Source: Phytoactinopolyspora limicola (lineage in GTDB: Bacteria > Actinomycetota > Actinomycetes > Jiangellales > Jiangellaceae). From it: a DNA stretch of 64,000 nucleotides. Positions within the stretch are counted from its first letter, which is position 1. Each line of letters begins with the position of its first letter. The stretch spans positions 620,584 through 684,583 of the forward strand of contig NZ_JAAOEN010000002.1 of assembly GCF_011320225.1 (NCBI RefSeq), written 5' to 3'. The notes beneath the pieces were generated by a model that saw only the letters and a program-made list of their open reading frames with translations, was not told the DNA's origin and made no database searches. The position numbers and the translations under genes are program-made. Shown one piece after another: positions 25,009 through 33,143 of this stretch.

Positions 25009-25066
25009 TGAACGTTAAGAAACTTGACGTTGATGGATTCAGCAAGGTTAACTATCTTAACGTTGA
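25009..25066. promoter_or_regulatory. MarR operator cluster
   Basis: tgaacgttaag (25009-25019) and cttgacgttga (25023-25033) form a palindrome with a 3-bp spacer, and cttaacgttga (25056-25066) repeats the half-site. All lie between the divergent MarR and oxidoreductase starts. Confidence 0.75.
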
Positions 25067-25089
25067 AGTATATGTGATGAGGAGCCTTG

Positions 25090-25734
25090 ATGAGGACCAC
25101 CGACGCGCGTATCGCCGTGATCTACTACTCGTCTACCGGGACAGTCCACCGCCTGGCCACCGCGCTTGCCGAGGGCGCCGCCGACCGTGGAGCGGAGGTC
25201 CGGCTCCGTCGGGCCGCGGAGCTCGCGCCGGCAGCTGCCGTCGACAGCAACCCACAGTGGCGAGCACACCTCGAATCCACCAACCACATCGCCTCCGCGA
25301 CGCATGACGACCTGATCTGGGCGAACGGCTACGCGCTGGGTTCACCGACCCGGTTCGGGAACATCAGCTCGCAGCTCCGCCAGTTCCTCGACACAACGTC
25401 CGGCCTCTGGGAGCGAGGCGTGATGGCGAACAAGCCGGCCACCGGATTCACCGCCAGCTACAGCACCCACGGCGGCCAGGAATCCACGCTGCTCTCGCTG
25501 TGCAACACGCTCTATCACTGGGGTGCCTTGGTGCTGCCGACCGGATACGTCGACAAGGACGTGGCCACGCGGACGGGAGGCAACCCGTATGGTGTCGCAC
25601 TCAGTCAGCAGCACGCCGCGCAGGACACAGGTTTGCTGGATGCCGTCCTGGACGCCGCACGTCTTCAGGGCGCACGGCTGGCCGACGTTGCGGCCCGGTT
25701 GGCCGTCGGCGGACTGGAGGAGGCTGCCGCATGA
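25090..25734 (+). CDS. Flavodoxin-like NAD(P)H:quinone oxidoreductase (WrbA type)
   Basis: 214 residues from the ATG at 25090 (after gaggagcc). IAVIYYSSTGTVHRLATAL is the FMN phosphate loop. GSPTRFGNISSQLRQFLD and the later YSTHGGQESTLLS are WrbA-type flavin contacts. It should reduce quinones by two electrons and so avoid semiquinone radicals. First gene of a three-gene operon (the stop overlaps the next start by four bases) under the divergent MarR gene. The operon looks like a quinone or aromatic stress response. Confidence 0.9.
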   Translation: MRTTDARIAVIYYSSTGTVHRLATALAEGAADRGAEVRLRRAAELAPAAAVDSNPQWRAHLESTNHIASATHDDLIWANGYALGSPTRFGNISSQLRQFLDTTSGLWERGVMANKPATGFTASYSTHGGQESTLLSLCNTLYHWGALVLPTGYVDKDVATRTGGNPYGVALSQQHAAQDTGLLDAVLDAARLQGARLADVAARLAVGGLEEAAA

Positions 25735-26081
25735 CAACACCGGAGCGCGGCACGAGCCCCGACCACGGCTACGCGGTGATCTACCGCTGGAGGGTGCATC
25801 CAGGACGGGAGAACCAGCTCGTCGAGGGCTGGACCCGGGTCACTAGGGCGATGCATGTCTCGTGTGGAAGTTACGGATCGCGCCTGCACCGGGCCGCCGA
25901 CGGCACCTACCTGGCTTATGCCCGCTGGCCTGACGCTGCGACTCGCAGCAGTTGCTCCCACCCGGACGAGGAGGGCGAGCAGATGATGGCCGACGCCATC
26001 GCCGAGTATCTGGAAGCCGCTCACCTAGAGATCGACGTCGATCTCCTGGCGGAGCCGCGTGACCCCAAGGAGATGGCATGA
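25731..26081 (+). CDS. Antibiotic biosynthesis monooxygenase-like protein
   Basis: 116 residues. YAVIYRWRVHPGRENQLVEG, then SYGSRLHRAADGTYLAYARW, is the ABM ferredoxin-like barrel. Members oxidise quinols or aromatic compounds without cofactor, or act as dimer partners. It overlaps the oxidoreductase gene (ATGA) and the next cupin gene (ATGA), so all three are made together. Fits a role in the turnover of a reduced aromatic compound made by the upstream enzyme; this is inference. Confidence 0.85.
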   Translation: MTTPERGTSPDHGYAVIYRWRVHPGRENQLVEGWTRVTRAMHVSCGSYGSRLHRAADGTYLAYARWPDAATRSSCSHPDEEGEQMMADAIAEYLEAAHLEIDVDLLAEPRDPKEMA

Positions 26082-26587
26082 GCTACCCCGCACAGCGCTA
26101 CTTCGGTCACTCAGGCGAGGTCACCGCAAGATTCCGGCCAGGGAGTGCCGAACCCGATTACGTGACGACGCCGGCTGCCAAGGGCGGTCCCGTTGTTGAG
26201 CGCGGCACCTCGTATCACTACCTGGCCACCACGAAATCCACTGACGGGGACTTCGGGCTCTACCGGGTGGACATGGCCGCCGGCGCAGGTGGCCCGGCCA
26301 TGCACTTCCACAAGACGATGTCAGAGTCGTTCTTCATCCTCGACGGCACCCTCCGCCTCCACGACGGCAGCCGCTGGCTGGACGGTGAACCAGGTGACTT
26401 CCTCTACGTCCCGCCGGGAGGGCTGCACGCATTCCGCAACGAATCCGGAGAGCCTGTGTCTATGTTGATGCTGTTCGCGCCCGGGGCGCCACGAGAGGCC
26501 TACTTCGAGGGGATCACGGAGATCGCCAGCCTCACCGATGACGAACGCGCACGTTTCTTCATCGAACATGACAGCTACTTCACCTGA
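26078..26587 (+). CDS. Cupin-domain protein
   Basis: 169 residues. Cupin motif 1 is GPAMHFHKTMSESFFILDG (two His and a Glu as metal ligands), and motif 2 is GDFLYVPPGGLHAFRN. The fold ends around residue 135, and a helical tail of about 30 residues follows (LTDDERARFFIEHD). Dioxygenase, isomerase and sensor roles are all known in this family. Last gene of the MarR-controlled operon, coupled to the monooxygenase gene by an ATGA overlap. Confidence 0.85.
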   Translation: MSYPAQRYFGHSGEVTARFRPGSAEPDYVTTPAAKGGPVVERGTSYHYLATTKSTDGDFGLYRVDMAAGAGGPAMHFHKTMSESFFILDGTLRLHDGSRWLDGEPGDFLYVPPGGLHAFRNESGEPVSMLMLFAPGAPREAYFEGITEIASLTDDERARFFIEHDSYFT

Positions 26588-26751
26588 CGGGCTGCCATCC
26601 TCGAGCGCAATGCGCGCCACTGTCGCAACACCTCGGCTGGCGTGATCGTTGACGTACGGACAGTGTTTTCAAGGTACGACGAGTCCGGTCGGGGCCGTTG
26701 TCGATTAGGCGCCTGGTGGATTCATGCCGCGCCGCAGGTGACTCTGGACTG

Positions 26752-27444
26752 ATGAGTGACTCCAACCAGCTCCGGCGCCCGAGTGACGAACGCGTCGCGC
26801 TCTTTGCTCACCTCGCCAACTCCATCCCCACCGTCGCCCGCCCTATGCTCCTCGCTGTCGATGGCGTCGATGGATCGGGTAAGACCACTTTTGCGGATGG
26901 ACTCGCTGCCGCAATCGCGGCTTCGGGACGCGTATCCGTCGTAGTTCACGAAGACGACTTCCTCAACCCACGCGCGATCCGGTACCGGCTGGGTCGTCAC
27001 TCTCCCGAGGGGTTCGTCGCCGACACGTACGATCTGGCTTCGCTCGAATCCGCAGTCCTGGCCCCACTACGCCCTGATGGCGACCGGCATATCCGCCGCG
27101 CGGTGTTCGACCACCGTACGGACTCTGCTGTCCGTGTGCCTGCGGAGCAGGTCTCGGAGGATAGCGTCGTGATTGTGGAAGGCATGTTCCTCCACCGCGA
27201 CGAACTCGCTGATGCATGGGACCTGTCGGTCTTCCTGCACGTTCCGTTTACCGAGACCGCACGGCGGATGGCACAGCGAGATGGCACCAGCCCCGACCCG
27301 AATGACCTCTCGATGCGCCGTTACGTCGAGGGGCAGCGGCTGTACCTGGCACGATCAAACCCGCAGGCGAAGGCGGCCTTCGTCGTCGACAACACAGACC
27401 CACAGCGTCCGAGACTCATGCGATCTGGGTTAGCGGGCCGCTGA
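26752..27444 (+). CDS. Uridine kinase-like P-loop kinase
   Basis: 230 residues from the ATG at 26752. Walker A is AVDGVDGSGKTTFADGLA; HEDDFLNPRAIRYRLG follows, as in uridine kinase-type proteins of actinobacteria. VIVEGMFLHRDEL is the Walker B region, and RMAQRDGTSP the lid. Ends with VDNTDPQRPRLMR. The final five codons (SGLAGR) are encoded by a gggttagcgg sequence that also makes up the tandem repeat 400 bp downstream, so the natural C-terminus may have been changed by repeat insertion. Substrate probably a nucleoside or similar small molecule. Confidence 0.85.
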   Translation: MSDSNQLRRPSDERVALFAHLANSIPTVARPMLLAVDGVDGSGKTTFADGLAAAIAASGRVSVVVHEDDFLNPRAIRYRLGRHSPEGFVADTYDLASLESAVLAPLRPDGDRHIRRAVFDHRTDSAVRVPAEQVSEDSVVIVEGMFLHRDELADAWDLSVFLHVPFTETARRMAQRDGTSPDPNDLSMRRYVEGQRLYLARSNPQAKAAFVVDNTDPQRPRLMRSGLAGR

Positions 27445-27467
27445 CCCAGCAGAGGGGCCGCTAACCC
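27427..27467. terminator. Hairpin over the stop of the uridine-kinase-like gene
   Basis: gggttagcgg (27427-27436) and ccgctaaccc (27458-27467) are inverted arms around the stop codon (27442-27444). The same decamer is the core of the 17-bp tandem repeat at 27822. No T-tract follows. Confidence 0.5.
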
Positions 27468-27739
27468 GACACACATTCTGGACCCTAACTCCTAGCCACC
27501 CATTTTCCGCTCCTTGTCAGAAACGAAACCCTGGATAACCAGAGGTCTTTCTTGGTAGCGGGGGAGTGTGCAGTGTCACGACATCGGAGTGGAAGGTCTC
27601 ACGACATCGGCATAGGTGTGTCGCGGGGCCACCGGCATGGCTAACGACGTCGTTGTACCTTCGGGTCCGACGCTGGGGTGTGTCGAAGCGACGCTTGGTC
27701 ATCGCTGAACGGCAGCTGCGATGAACACCAGACGCGACC

Positions 27740-27793
27740 TTGATCATGTGCGGGCTACACCCTCCATCGGGGGTGTAACCCGCACATGATCAA
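27740..27793. repeat. Long palindrome (23-bp arms)
   Basis: The arms 27740-27762 and 27771-27793 differ at one position; the loop is 8 bases. Outer part: ttgatcatgtgcggg. It lies in a gene-free gap (27445-28163). Confidence 0.9.
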
Positions 27794-27821
27794 CGACCCC
27801 GGCCGCATCGACCGCGACCCA

Positions 27822-27898
27822 GGGTTAGCGGGGCCAGCGGGTTAGCGGGGCCAGCGGGTTAGCGGGGCCAGCGGGTTAGCGGGGCCAGCGGGTTAGCG
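27822..27898. repeat. 17-bp tandem repeat, 4.5 units
   Basis: gggttagcggggccagc repeats exactly four times (27822-27889), followed by a half unit. It sits 29 bp after the long palindrome. A variable-number repeat is likely. Confidence 0.95.
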
Positions 27899-27962
27899 CA
27901 AAAAGTGGACCCGGTCAGCCGGGGTCACCGCCAGCTGGGTGCGGTCCTGACCGGCCAGCGCC

Positions 27963-28034
27963 GGCCTGGTGCGGTGAGTGCTTGCTCGATCGAGCCAGAT
28001 AGCGGTTTCCAGCGAGCTTTCAGCGCACCAGGAC
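27963..28034. repeat. Palindromic element A, copy 2
   Basis: Same length and arm positions as the copy at 15514-15585 (cctggtgcg 27965-27973, cgcaccagg 28024-28032; inner gctcg/cgagc also kept). It lies 72 bp beyond the terminator of tRNA-fMet copy 2. Confidence 0.85.
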
Positions 28035-28106
28035 CCGCTCACCATCGAGCCGACCACGACCTACCCACGCGGAGGCGGCCCATCAGGCCCCACCTGGAAA
28101 CAACAA

Positions 28107-28140
28107 ACGGCCGGACCTACAACTTCGTAGGTCCGGCCGT
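28107..28140 (-). terminator. Terminator of tRNA-fMet copy 2
   Basis: acggccggacctac (28107-28120) pairs perfectly with gtaggtccggccgt (28127-28140). On the minus strand it is followed by ttgttgttt. Confidence 0.9.
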
Positions 28141-28163
28141 CCTCAATGTCCTGAGACATCACA

Positions 28164-28240
28164 TGGTAGCGGGGGCAGGATTTGAACCTGCGACCTCTGG
28201 GTTATGAGCCCAGCGAGCTACCGAGCTGCTCCACCCCGCG
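28164..28240 (-). tRNA. Initiator tRNA-fMet(CAT), copy 2
   Basis: 77 bases with encoded CCA. Same hallmarks as copy 1 (C1-T72 mismatch, three G-C pairs beside the CAT loop), one D-loop base different. The sequence directly 3' of the tRNA, up to the terminator loop, is also nearly the same as at copy 1, so the whole tRNA-terminator unit was duplicated. Confidence 0.97.
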
Positions 28241-28251
28241 TCGCAAAAGCA

Positions 28252-28280
28252 AGCATACGCGACGCACGAGCTCGCACCAA
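28252..28280 (-). promoter_or_regulatory. Promoter of tRNA-fMet copy 2
   Basis: On the minus strand: TTGGTG (28280-28275), 17 bp spacer, TATGCT (28257-28252), 11 bp before the mature 5' end. A good sigma-70 type promoter. Confidence 0.75.
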
Positions 28281-28308
28281 ATCGCGGGTTGATTCACCCC
28301 CACATACA

Positions 28309-28362
28309 CATGATCGTTGGCTTTTGACCACCGAATTCGGTGGTCAAAAGCCAACGATCATG
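28309..28362. repeat. 54-bp perfect palindrome
   Basis: Each 27-base half (catgatcgttggctttt then gaccaccgaa) is the exact reverse complement of the other, with no loop. It lies 17 bp beyond the stop of the UPF0182 gene. No T-tract, so cruciform or REP-like element rather than a classical terminator. Shares its outer sequence with the repeats at 41504 and 45191. Confidence 0.95.
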
Positions 28363-28379
28363 GGAGTGGGGCGGGTGGG

Positions 28380-31373
28380 TTAGTCGTTGGACAGTTGCTC
28401 GGCGCGCTCTAGTGCGTCCTCCAACCGATCCAATGCATCTCCGTAGTCCGACCAGCGCCCTTCTGCCTGTGCTTCTTGAGCGTCCTGCCAGGCCTGCTGC
28501 GCCTCGGCGATGGCATCGGCGAGCGTTCCCGACGGTGGCGGGGTGACGTCGTCATCGTCATCATCGTCGTCGTCCTCGTCGATGCGCTGGTCTTCGTCGT
28601 CCGGCGGCGTCGGCTCGTCCTCGTCCGGCGGCGTGACTCCGTCTTCGTCGACGACGCCATCCTCATCCGGCAGAGCGTCGTCGTCGATGGCACCGTCCTC
28701 GTCGGTTTCGATGCCAGCCTCACCCCGGAAGATCTGGTCGAGGGCATCCTGCAGACTGGCCGCGAACCCGATCTGATCACCGAAGCGGACCATCACCCGC
28801 CGCAGCAGCGGATATGCGGCGTCTCCGGCCTGCCGGACCACGTACACCGGCTGGACGTAGAGCAACCCGCCACCCACGGGCAACGTCAGCAGGTTGCCCA
28901 GTTCGGTGGTGGCGCCGTCACCCGCACTGAGCAACGTCAGCTGGCTAGCGATTTCTTCGTTGCTCTCGAAGGCGTTGGCTACCTGCCCTGGACCGTCGAT
29001 CTGCGTTCGTCCCGGTAGTCGCAGCGCCGTGAGCTGACCGTAGTCCTCGTGCCGGACGTCGGCATTCACCGCCATGAATCCGACCAGGTTCTGTCGGCCT
29101 CGCGGCGTGTACGTCGTCGTCAGCGAGAACACGCCTTCATCCGTGCCCGGAAGCTGGATCGACTGGTAGTACGGCGGGATGTCGACCTCGAGCGGATCGG
29201 CCGTGGGGTCGTTCGGGACGATCCAGCGGTCGGTGCCCTCGTAGAACGTGAACGGGTTGGTGACGTGGTACTGCTCGAGAAGTCGCCGCTGCAGCTTGAA
29301 CAGGTCCTCCGGGTACCGGAGGTGGCTCATCAGGTCGTCGCTGATCTCCGACTTGGGGGTGAGGGAGTCCGGGAAGACCGACTTCCAGCTCTGCAGAACC
29401 GGATCGTCCGGGTCCCACTCGTAGAGCGTCACCGTGCCGTCGTAGGCGTCGACCGTAGCCTTCACCGAGTTACGGACATAGTTGATGTAGTCGTCAGGCT
29501 GTGCGGCCAACGCGGGCTGCACGGTGCGGGAGTCGCTGGTGGCTTCCTCGAGCGACACCCGCTGCGAGTACGGGTAGGAGTTCAGCGTCGTGTACGCGTC
29601 GACCACCCACACCAGCCGGCCGTCGGCCACGGTGGGGAACGGGTTGGAGTCGACGGTGAGCCACGGGGCCACCTTCTCGACCCGCTGGCGCGGATCGCGG
29701 TCGTAAAGAATGACCGACTCCGAGTTCACCCGGTCCGACAGGAGGATATTGGCTTCCTGGAACTTGGTGGCGTAGAGGAGCCGGTTGACGAAACCACTGA
29801 TCGGCACGCCACCCTCGCCGGAGTACGTATTGCGGCGCTCCTCGCCGGTTTCGGGATCCTCCGGGATGTCGTACTCCACCGGTTCCGCGCTCTCCGGCGC
29901 ACCGACGATCGAGTACTCCGGCGAACTCTGACCGAAATAGATCCGCGGCTCGTACTCGCCCAGGACACCCTGGGACGGGATGTCGTACTCGGCCCATTGG
30001 GGCGAACCGTCCCGCTCGCTGACGTTGCCGTAGGCGGCCACCATGCCGAACCCGTGGGTGTAGACGGTGTGTTCGTTGACCCAGTTGCGCTGGCCTTCCG
30101 GGATGCCGTCGACCGAGACCTCACGGGCGGAGACCACGAGGTCGCGCTCTACGCCGTCGATCTCGTAGCGGTCGACGTTGGCCGGGTCGGCGAAGGTATA
30201 GAAGCCACGAACCTGCTGAAGCTGCTGGTAAGCCCGCGGAATCAGGGTGGGGTCCATGAGCCGGACACCAGGCACGGTGCCGGCGTCGTCGGCGAGTTGC
30301 CCGGCTGCGACGGTGGTCTCCGCGTCATACGTCACCACGTTCACACCGGCGACGTCGTAAGCGGCCCGGGTTGCATTGATGTTGCGCTCGATATACGGCG
30401 CTTCGCGGTCCGCCTCGGTTGGGTTGACCTGGAACTGCTGCACGATGAACGGCCACAAGCCGCCGAGCAGCACCGCCGACAGCACCAGCAGACCGGCACC
30501 GATGCCGGGCAGTGTCCAGTTCCGCTGCCAGACGTTGAGGAAGAACAGAATGGCGCAGATGAGCGACACGAATATCAAGATCATTTTAGCGGGGAGCAAC
30601 GCGTTGATACCCGCGTAGTTCCCCCCGGTAAACAGCGAACTGTCGTCGATGACGAGGGCGTAGCGGTCCATCCAGTAGGCAACCGCCTTGAGCAAGATGA
30701 ACAGTCCGATCAGCACCGAGAGGTGAGCCTGCGCCGCCGGGGTGATCTTCTCGCCGGCGGTCTGGAGCCGAATCCCGCCATAGATGTAGTGCGTGACGGC
30801 CGCGACGATCAGGCCGAGCACGACGACGCCGAACCCGAAGCTGAGCACGAACCGCCACCACGGATACGAGAAGGCGAAGAATCCGATGTCGACGTTGAAC
30901 TGGTCGTCGCGCTGCCCGAACGCTCCCCCGTTCATCCACAGCTGGAACGTCTGCCACTGGCCGCCCGCGCTCGCGCCGGCGATGATGCCGACCAACACCG
31001 CGGCGGCACCCATGACCCACACCCGGATCGGATCGATGGCATCCCGATACCGGTCGAGGCTCTGCTGCTCGACGCTCATAGGTCGATAGCTGGGTCGCAG
31101 GCGATACGCGACGATGCCGTTGACGACGATCGCGACGGCCATAACCAGGCCGAAGACGGTGAACAACCCGATCCGGGTGAACAGCTGGGTGGTGAAGACA
31201 TGTGTGAAGTCCACCGAGTCGAACCACAGCCGCTCGGTCCAGAAGTTCACCAGAAGCAGGTAGGTGACGGTCAGGACGGCGAGGACGATCAGAGTGGGGA
31301 CAAGGGCACGAGACCGGCGCGAAGAGGCCGGCCCTCGCGGAGGACCAGCTGGCCGGGGGAAGTTCTGGCTCAC
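28380..31373 (-). CDS. UPF0182-family large membrane protein
   Basis: 997 residues. Seven membrane helices occupy the first 330 residues (ALVPTLIVLAVLTVTYLLL; GLFTVFGLVMAVAIVVNGIV; and so on). A large extracytoplasmic domain follows (residues 340-870) with YDAETTVAAGQLADDAGTVPG and the conserved LPYSQ-like stretches of the family, and an acidic tail (DEDDDDDDDDDVTPP near 945) ends it. Widespread in actinobacteria and cyanobacteria; function unknown. Same position as Rv3193c in mycobacteria, next to the PDZ protease gene, which suggests an envelope role. Confidence 0.95.
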   Translation of the reverse strand: MSQNFPRPAGPPRGPASSRRSRALVPTLIVLAVLTVTYLLLVNFWTERLWFDSVDFTHVFTTQLFTRIGLFTVFGLVMAVAIVVNGIVAYRLRPSYRPMSVEQQSLDRYRDAIDPIRVWVMGAAAVLVGIIAGASAGGQWQTFQLWMNGGAFGQRDDQFNVDIGFFAFSYPWWRFVLSFGFGVVVLGLIVAAVTHYIYGGIRLQTAGEKITPAAQAHLSVLIGLFILLKAVAYWMDRYALVIDDSSLFTGGNYAGINALLPAKMILIFVSLICAILFFLNVWQRNWTLPGIGAGLLVLSAVLLGGLWPFIVQQFQVNPTEADREAPYIERNINATRAAYDVAGVNVVTYDAETTVAAGQLADDAGTVPGVRLMDPTLIPRAYQQLQQVRGFYTFADPANVDRYEIDGVERDLVVSAREVSVDGIPEGQRNWVNEHTVYTHGFGMVAAYGNVSERDGSPQWAEYDIPSQGVLGEYEPRIYFGQSSPEYSIVGAPESAEPVEYDIPEDPETGEERRNTYSGEGGVPISGFVNRLLYATKFQEANILLSDRVNSESVILYDRDPRQRVEKVAPWLTVDSNPFPTVADGRLVWVVDAYTTLNSYPYSQRVSLEEATSDSRTVQPALAAQPDDYINYVRNSVKATVDAYDGTVTLYEWDPDDPVLQSWKSVFPDSLTPKSEISDDLMSHLRYPEDLFKLQRRLLEQYHVTNPFTFYEGTDRWIVPNDPTADPLEVDIPPYYQSIQLPGTDEGVFSLTTTYTPRGRQNLVGFMAVNADVRHEDYGQLTALRLPGRTQIDGPGQVANAFESNEEIASQLTLLSAGDGATTELGNLLTLPVGGGLLYVQPVYVVRQAGDAAYPLLRRVMVRFGDQIGFAASLQDALDQIFRGEAGIETDEDGAIDDDALPDEDGVVDEDGVTPPDEDEPTPPDDEDQRIDEDDDDDDDDDVTPPPSGTLADAIAEAQQAWQDAQEAQAEGRWSDYGDALDRLEDALERAEQLSND

Positions 31374-31479
31374 CCCACGAAAGCTATCTTACGGGCAAGC
31401 CGCTTATCGAACCGGTCCTGACATCCAAACCGGATCGTGATCTCAATTCGACATCATAACGCCATGGGAGCATGAACGT

Positions 31480-32031
31480 ATGAACTTCGACCCCACCACG
31501 ACACCGACCGACCACGAACCGCCGCCGGAGCTGGCCCGAGCCGTGGTCGAGATCGAGCAACACGTGGGCGTGGACGGCTGGGATCAGAACCCACGGCTCT
31601 ACGCCCTGGCCCCCACCGGCGAGCTGGTCGAGCATGCACCACAGCTGGTCAAGCAGCTCGGACTCAAACACGAGGTGATCCCGGACGACGCGCTCACCCC
31701 GATCGAGCAAGACGTCAGCACCCAGACCCTGGACGACCTCCTGCCCAGCATCACCTGGCCGGATTCCGTGCGCGGGTGCGCCATCGCGATCGAGCGCATA
31801 GTGTTGCCGCCCGGTGCGGAGGACCACGTCCCCAACGACGACGACGCCGCCATGCGGTGGGCGCAGACACACCCGCAACGCACCGACGTCCGCGTGGTCG
31901 TCGCAGTGCTGCGGGACGGTTCACGCACGTCGGTGATGCGGGTCCGCGGCCATGAGGCCGACGAGGACCTCATCAGGAATGCCGAGCTGTCGCCGGAGAT
32001 CGGCGATGCTCTGGCCGACACCCTTACCTGA
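31480..32031 (+). CDS. PPA1309-family protein
   Basis: 183 residues; ATG at 31480 after gcatgaacgt. HEPPPELARAVVEIEQHVGV, then GWDQNPRLYALAPTGELV, VRGCAIAIERIVLPPGAE and TDVRVVVAVLRDGSRTSVMR are the conserved stretches of this actinobacterial family. Soluble, function unknown. It lies divergent from the UPF0182 gene and convergent with the PDZ protease gene, an arrangement common in actinobacteria. Confidence 0.9.
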   Translation: MNFDPTTTPTDHEPPPELARAVVEIEQHVGVDGWDQNPRLYALAPTGELVEHAPQLVKQLGLKHEVIPDDALTPIEQDVSTQTLDDLLPSITWPDSVRGCAIAIERIVLPPGAEDHVPNDDDAAMRWAQTHPQRTDVRVVVAVLRDGSRTSVMRVRGHEADEDLIRNAELSPEIGDALADTLT

Positions 32032-32070
32032 CAAGCGGGGTGCGGGCCGGACAAGCGCCACGAGGGTAGG

Positions 32071-33114
32071 TCAGCAGGTGGGGAGCTGGGCCTCGTCGCC
32101 AGCGTTGAACCCCTGAATGGCCTCGATGGCATCGCTCAGGGTGTCCACCGGCACGACCCGCATGTCACGACCGTTGGCGTCGACTGCCTCACCACAGTTC
32201 TCGACCGGGGTGAGGAACAGCTCCACCCCCGCGCGTGCGGCCGCTGCGATCTTCTGCTGCACACCGCCGATCGGGCCGACGTCGCCGTCTCCGGTGATCT
32301 CGCCGGTTCCGGCGATGTGGCGGCCGTCGACCAGCGGCTCCTCGGTCAGAGTGTCGTAGATAGCCAACGCGAAGATCATGCCGGCGCTCGGGCCGCCGAT
32401 GCGCTCGTCGATGCCGATCGTGATCTCTACCGGGTACTCGTACCCCCAGTCGGGCCCGAACCCCACCACTGGCCGGCCGTCGCCCTCGGCAGGTTCGGTC
32501 GACGCGGTCACCGTGATCTCGTCGTCGGCGCGCCGGATGCCGAAGTCGACGCTGTCGCCTGGCTCTCGGTCCTGGACGATCTCAGCGACCTCGGCTGGTT
32601 CACCAACTGGCTCGTCGTCGACGGTGAGGATGACGTCACCCGGCTCCAAGACACCGTCAGCCGGAGTGTCCTCGAAAACGGTCACCACAACGATCTGCTC
32701 CTCGACGTCGTAGCCGAGCTGCCGCAGGGCTGCGACCTTGGCGCTCTCCTGCGACCGCGCCAACTGGCGAGCACTCTGCTCGCGCGACTGCTCTGCGGTC
32801 TCGTCGTCGCGATACACCGTGCTACGCGGCACGACCGCACGGTCGGTATCGAACCACGCACGCAGCACCGAGATGAGGTCGAGTTTGGTGTCCGCGGACG
32901 TAACCCCCACGGTGGTCAGGTCGAGGGTGCCCGCGGCTTCGTAGGTCTCAGCGCCGTCGACCCGCACCACTGGAATGCCGTCGACCTCGCCGAGGGTGTC
33001 CTCCAGCGGGCCGGGTGAGTAAACGACGTACGGCACCGGCAGCAACGACGCGATCGCGATCAGGGCGACCACCAGTGCGCCGGCGACGGACAGGGTGACA
33101 GAACGACGGGTCAC
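32071..33114 (-). CDS. Membrane-anchored PDZ/Lon-like serine protease
   Basis: About 347 residues from the GTG at 33114, which gives the usual start (V)TRRSVTLSVAGAL; the frame is open to 33162. One N-terminal membrane helix (SVAGALVVALIAIASLLPVPY), a PDZ domain at about 130-215 (DTPADGVLEPGDVILTVDDEPV), then a Lon-type protease domain with the catalytic Ser in GGPSAGMIFALA and Lys in GGVQQKIAAAARAG. Homologue of Rv3194c and YlbL; the protease faces outward. Substrates are not known. Conserved next to the UPF0182 gene. Confidence 0.92.
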   Translation of the reverse strand: MTRRSVTLSVAGALVVALIAIASLLPVPYVVYSPGPLEDTLGEVDGIPVVRVDGAETYEAAGTLDLTTVGVTSADTKLDLISVLRAWFDTDRAVVPRSTVYRDDETAEQSREQSARQLARSQESAKVAALRQLGYDVEEQIVVVTVFEDTPADGVLEPGDVILTVDDEPVGEPAEVAEIVQDREPGDSVDFGIRRADDEITVTASTEPAEGDGRPVVGFGPDWGYEYPVEITIGIDERIGGPSAGMIFALAIYDTLTEEPLVDGRHIAGTGEITGDGDVGPIGGVQQKIAAAARAGVELFLTPVENCGEAVDANGRDMRVVPVDTLSDAIEAIQGFNAGDEAQLPTC

Positions 33115-33143
33115 TCGATTCAGGGTACGGTGTCGCCCGCCGG

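Noticed and set aside
27822..27898. CRISPR array
   Set aside because: Units are contiguous 17-bp repeats without spacers, and no cas genes are present.
29049..31421. 790-codon open frame opposite the UPF0182 gene
   Set aside because: His/Arg/Val-rich shadow frame of a strongly conserved gene; no protein-like features.
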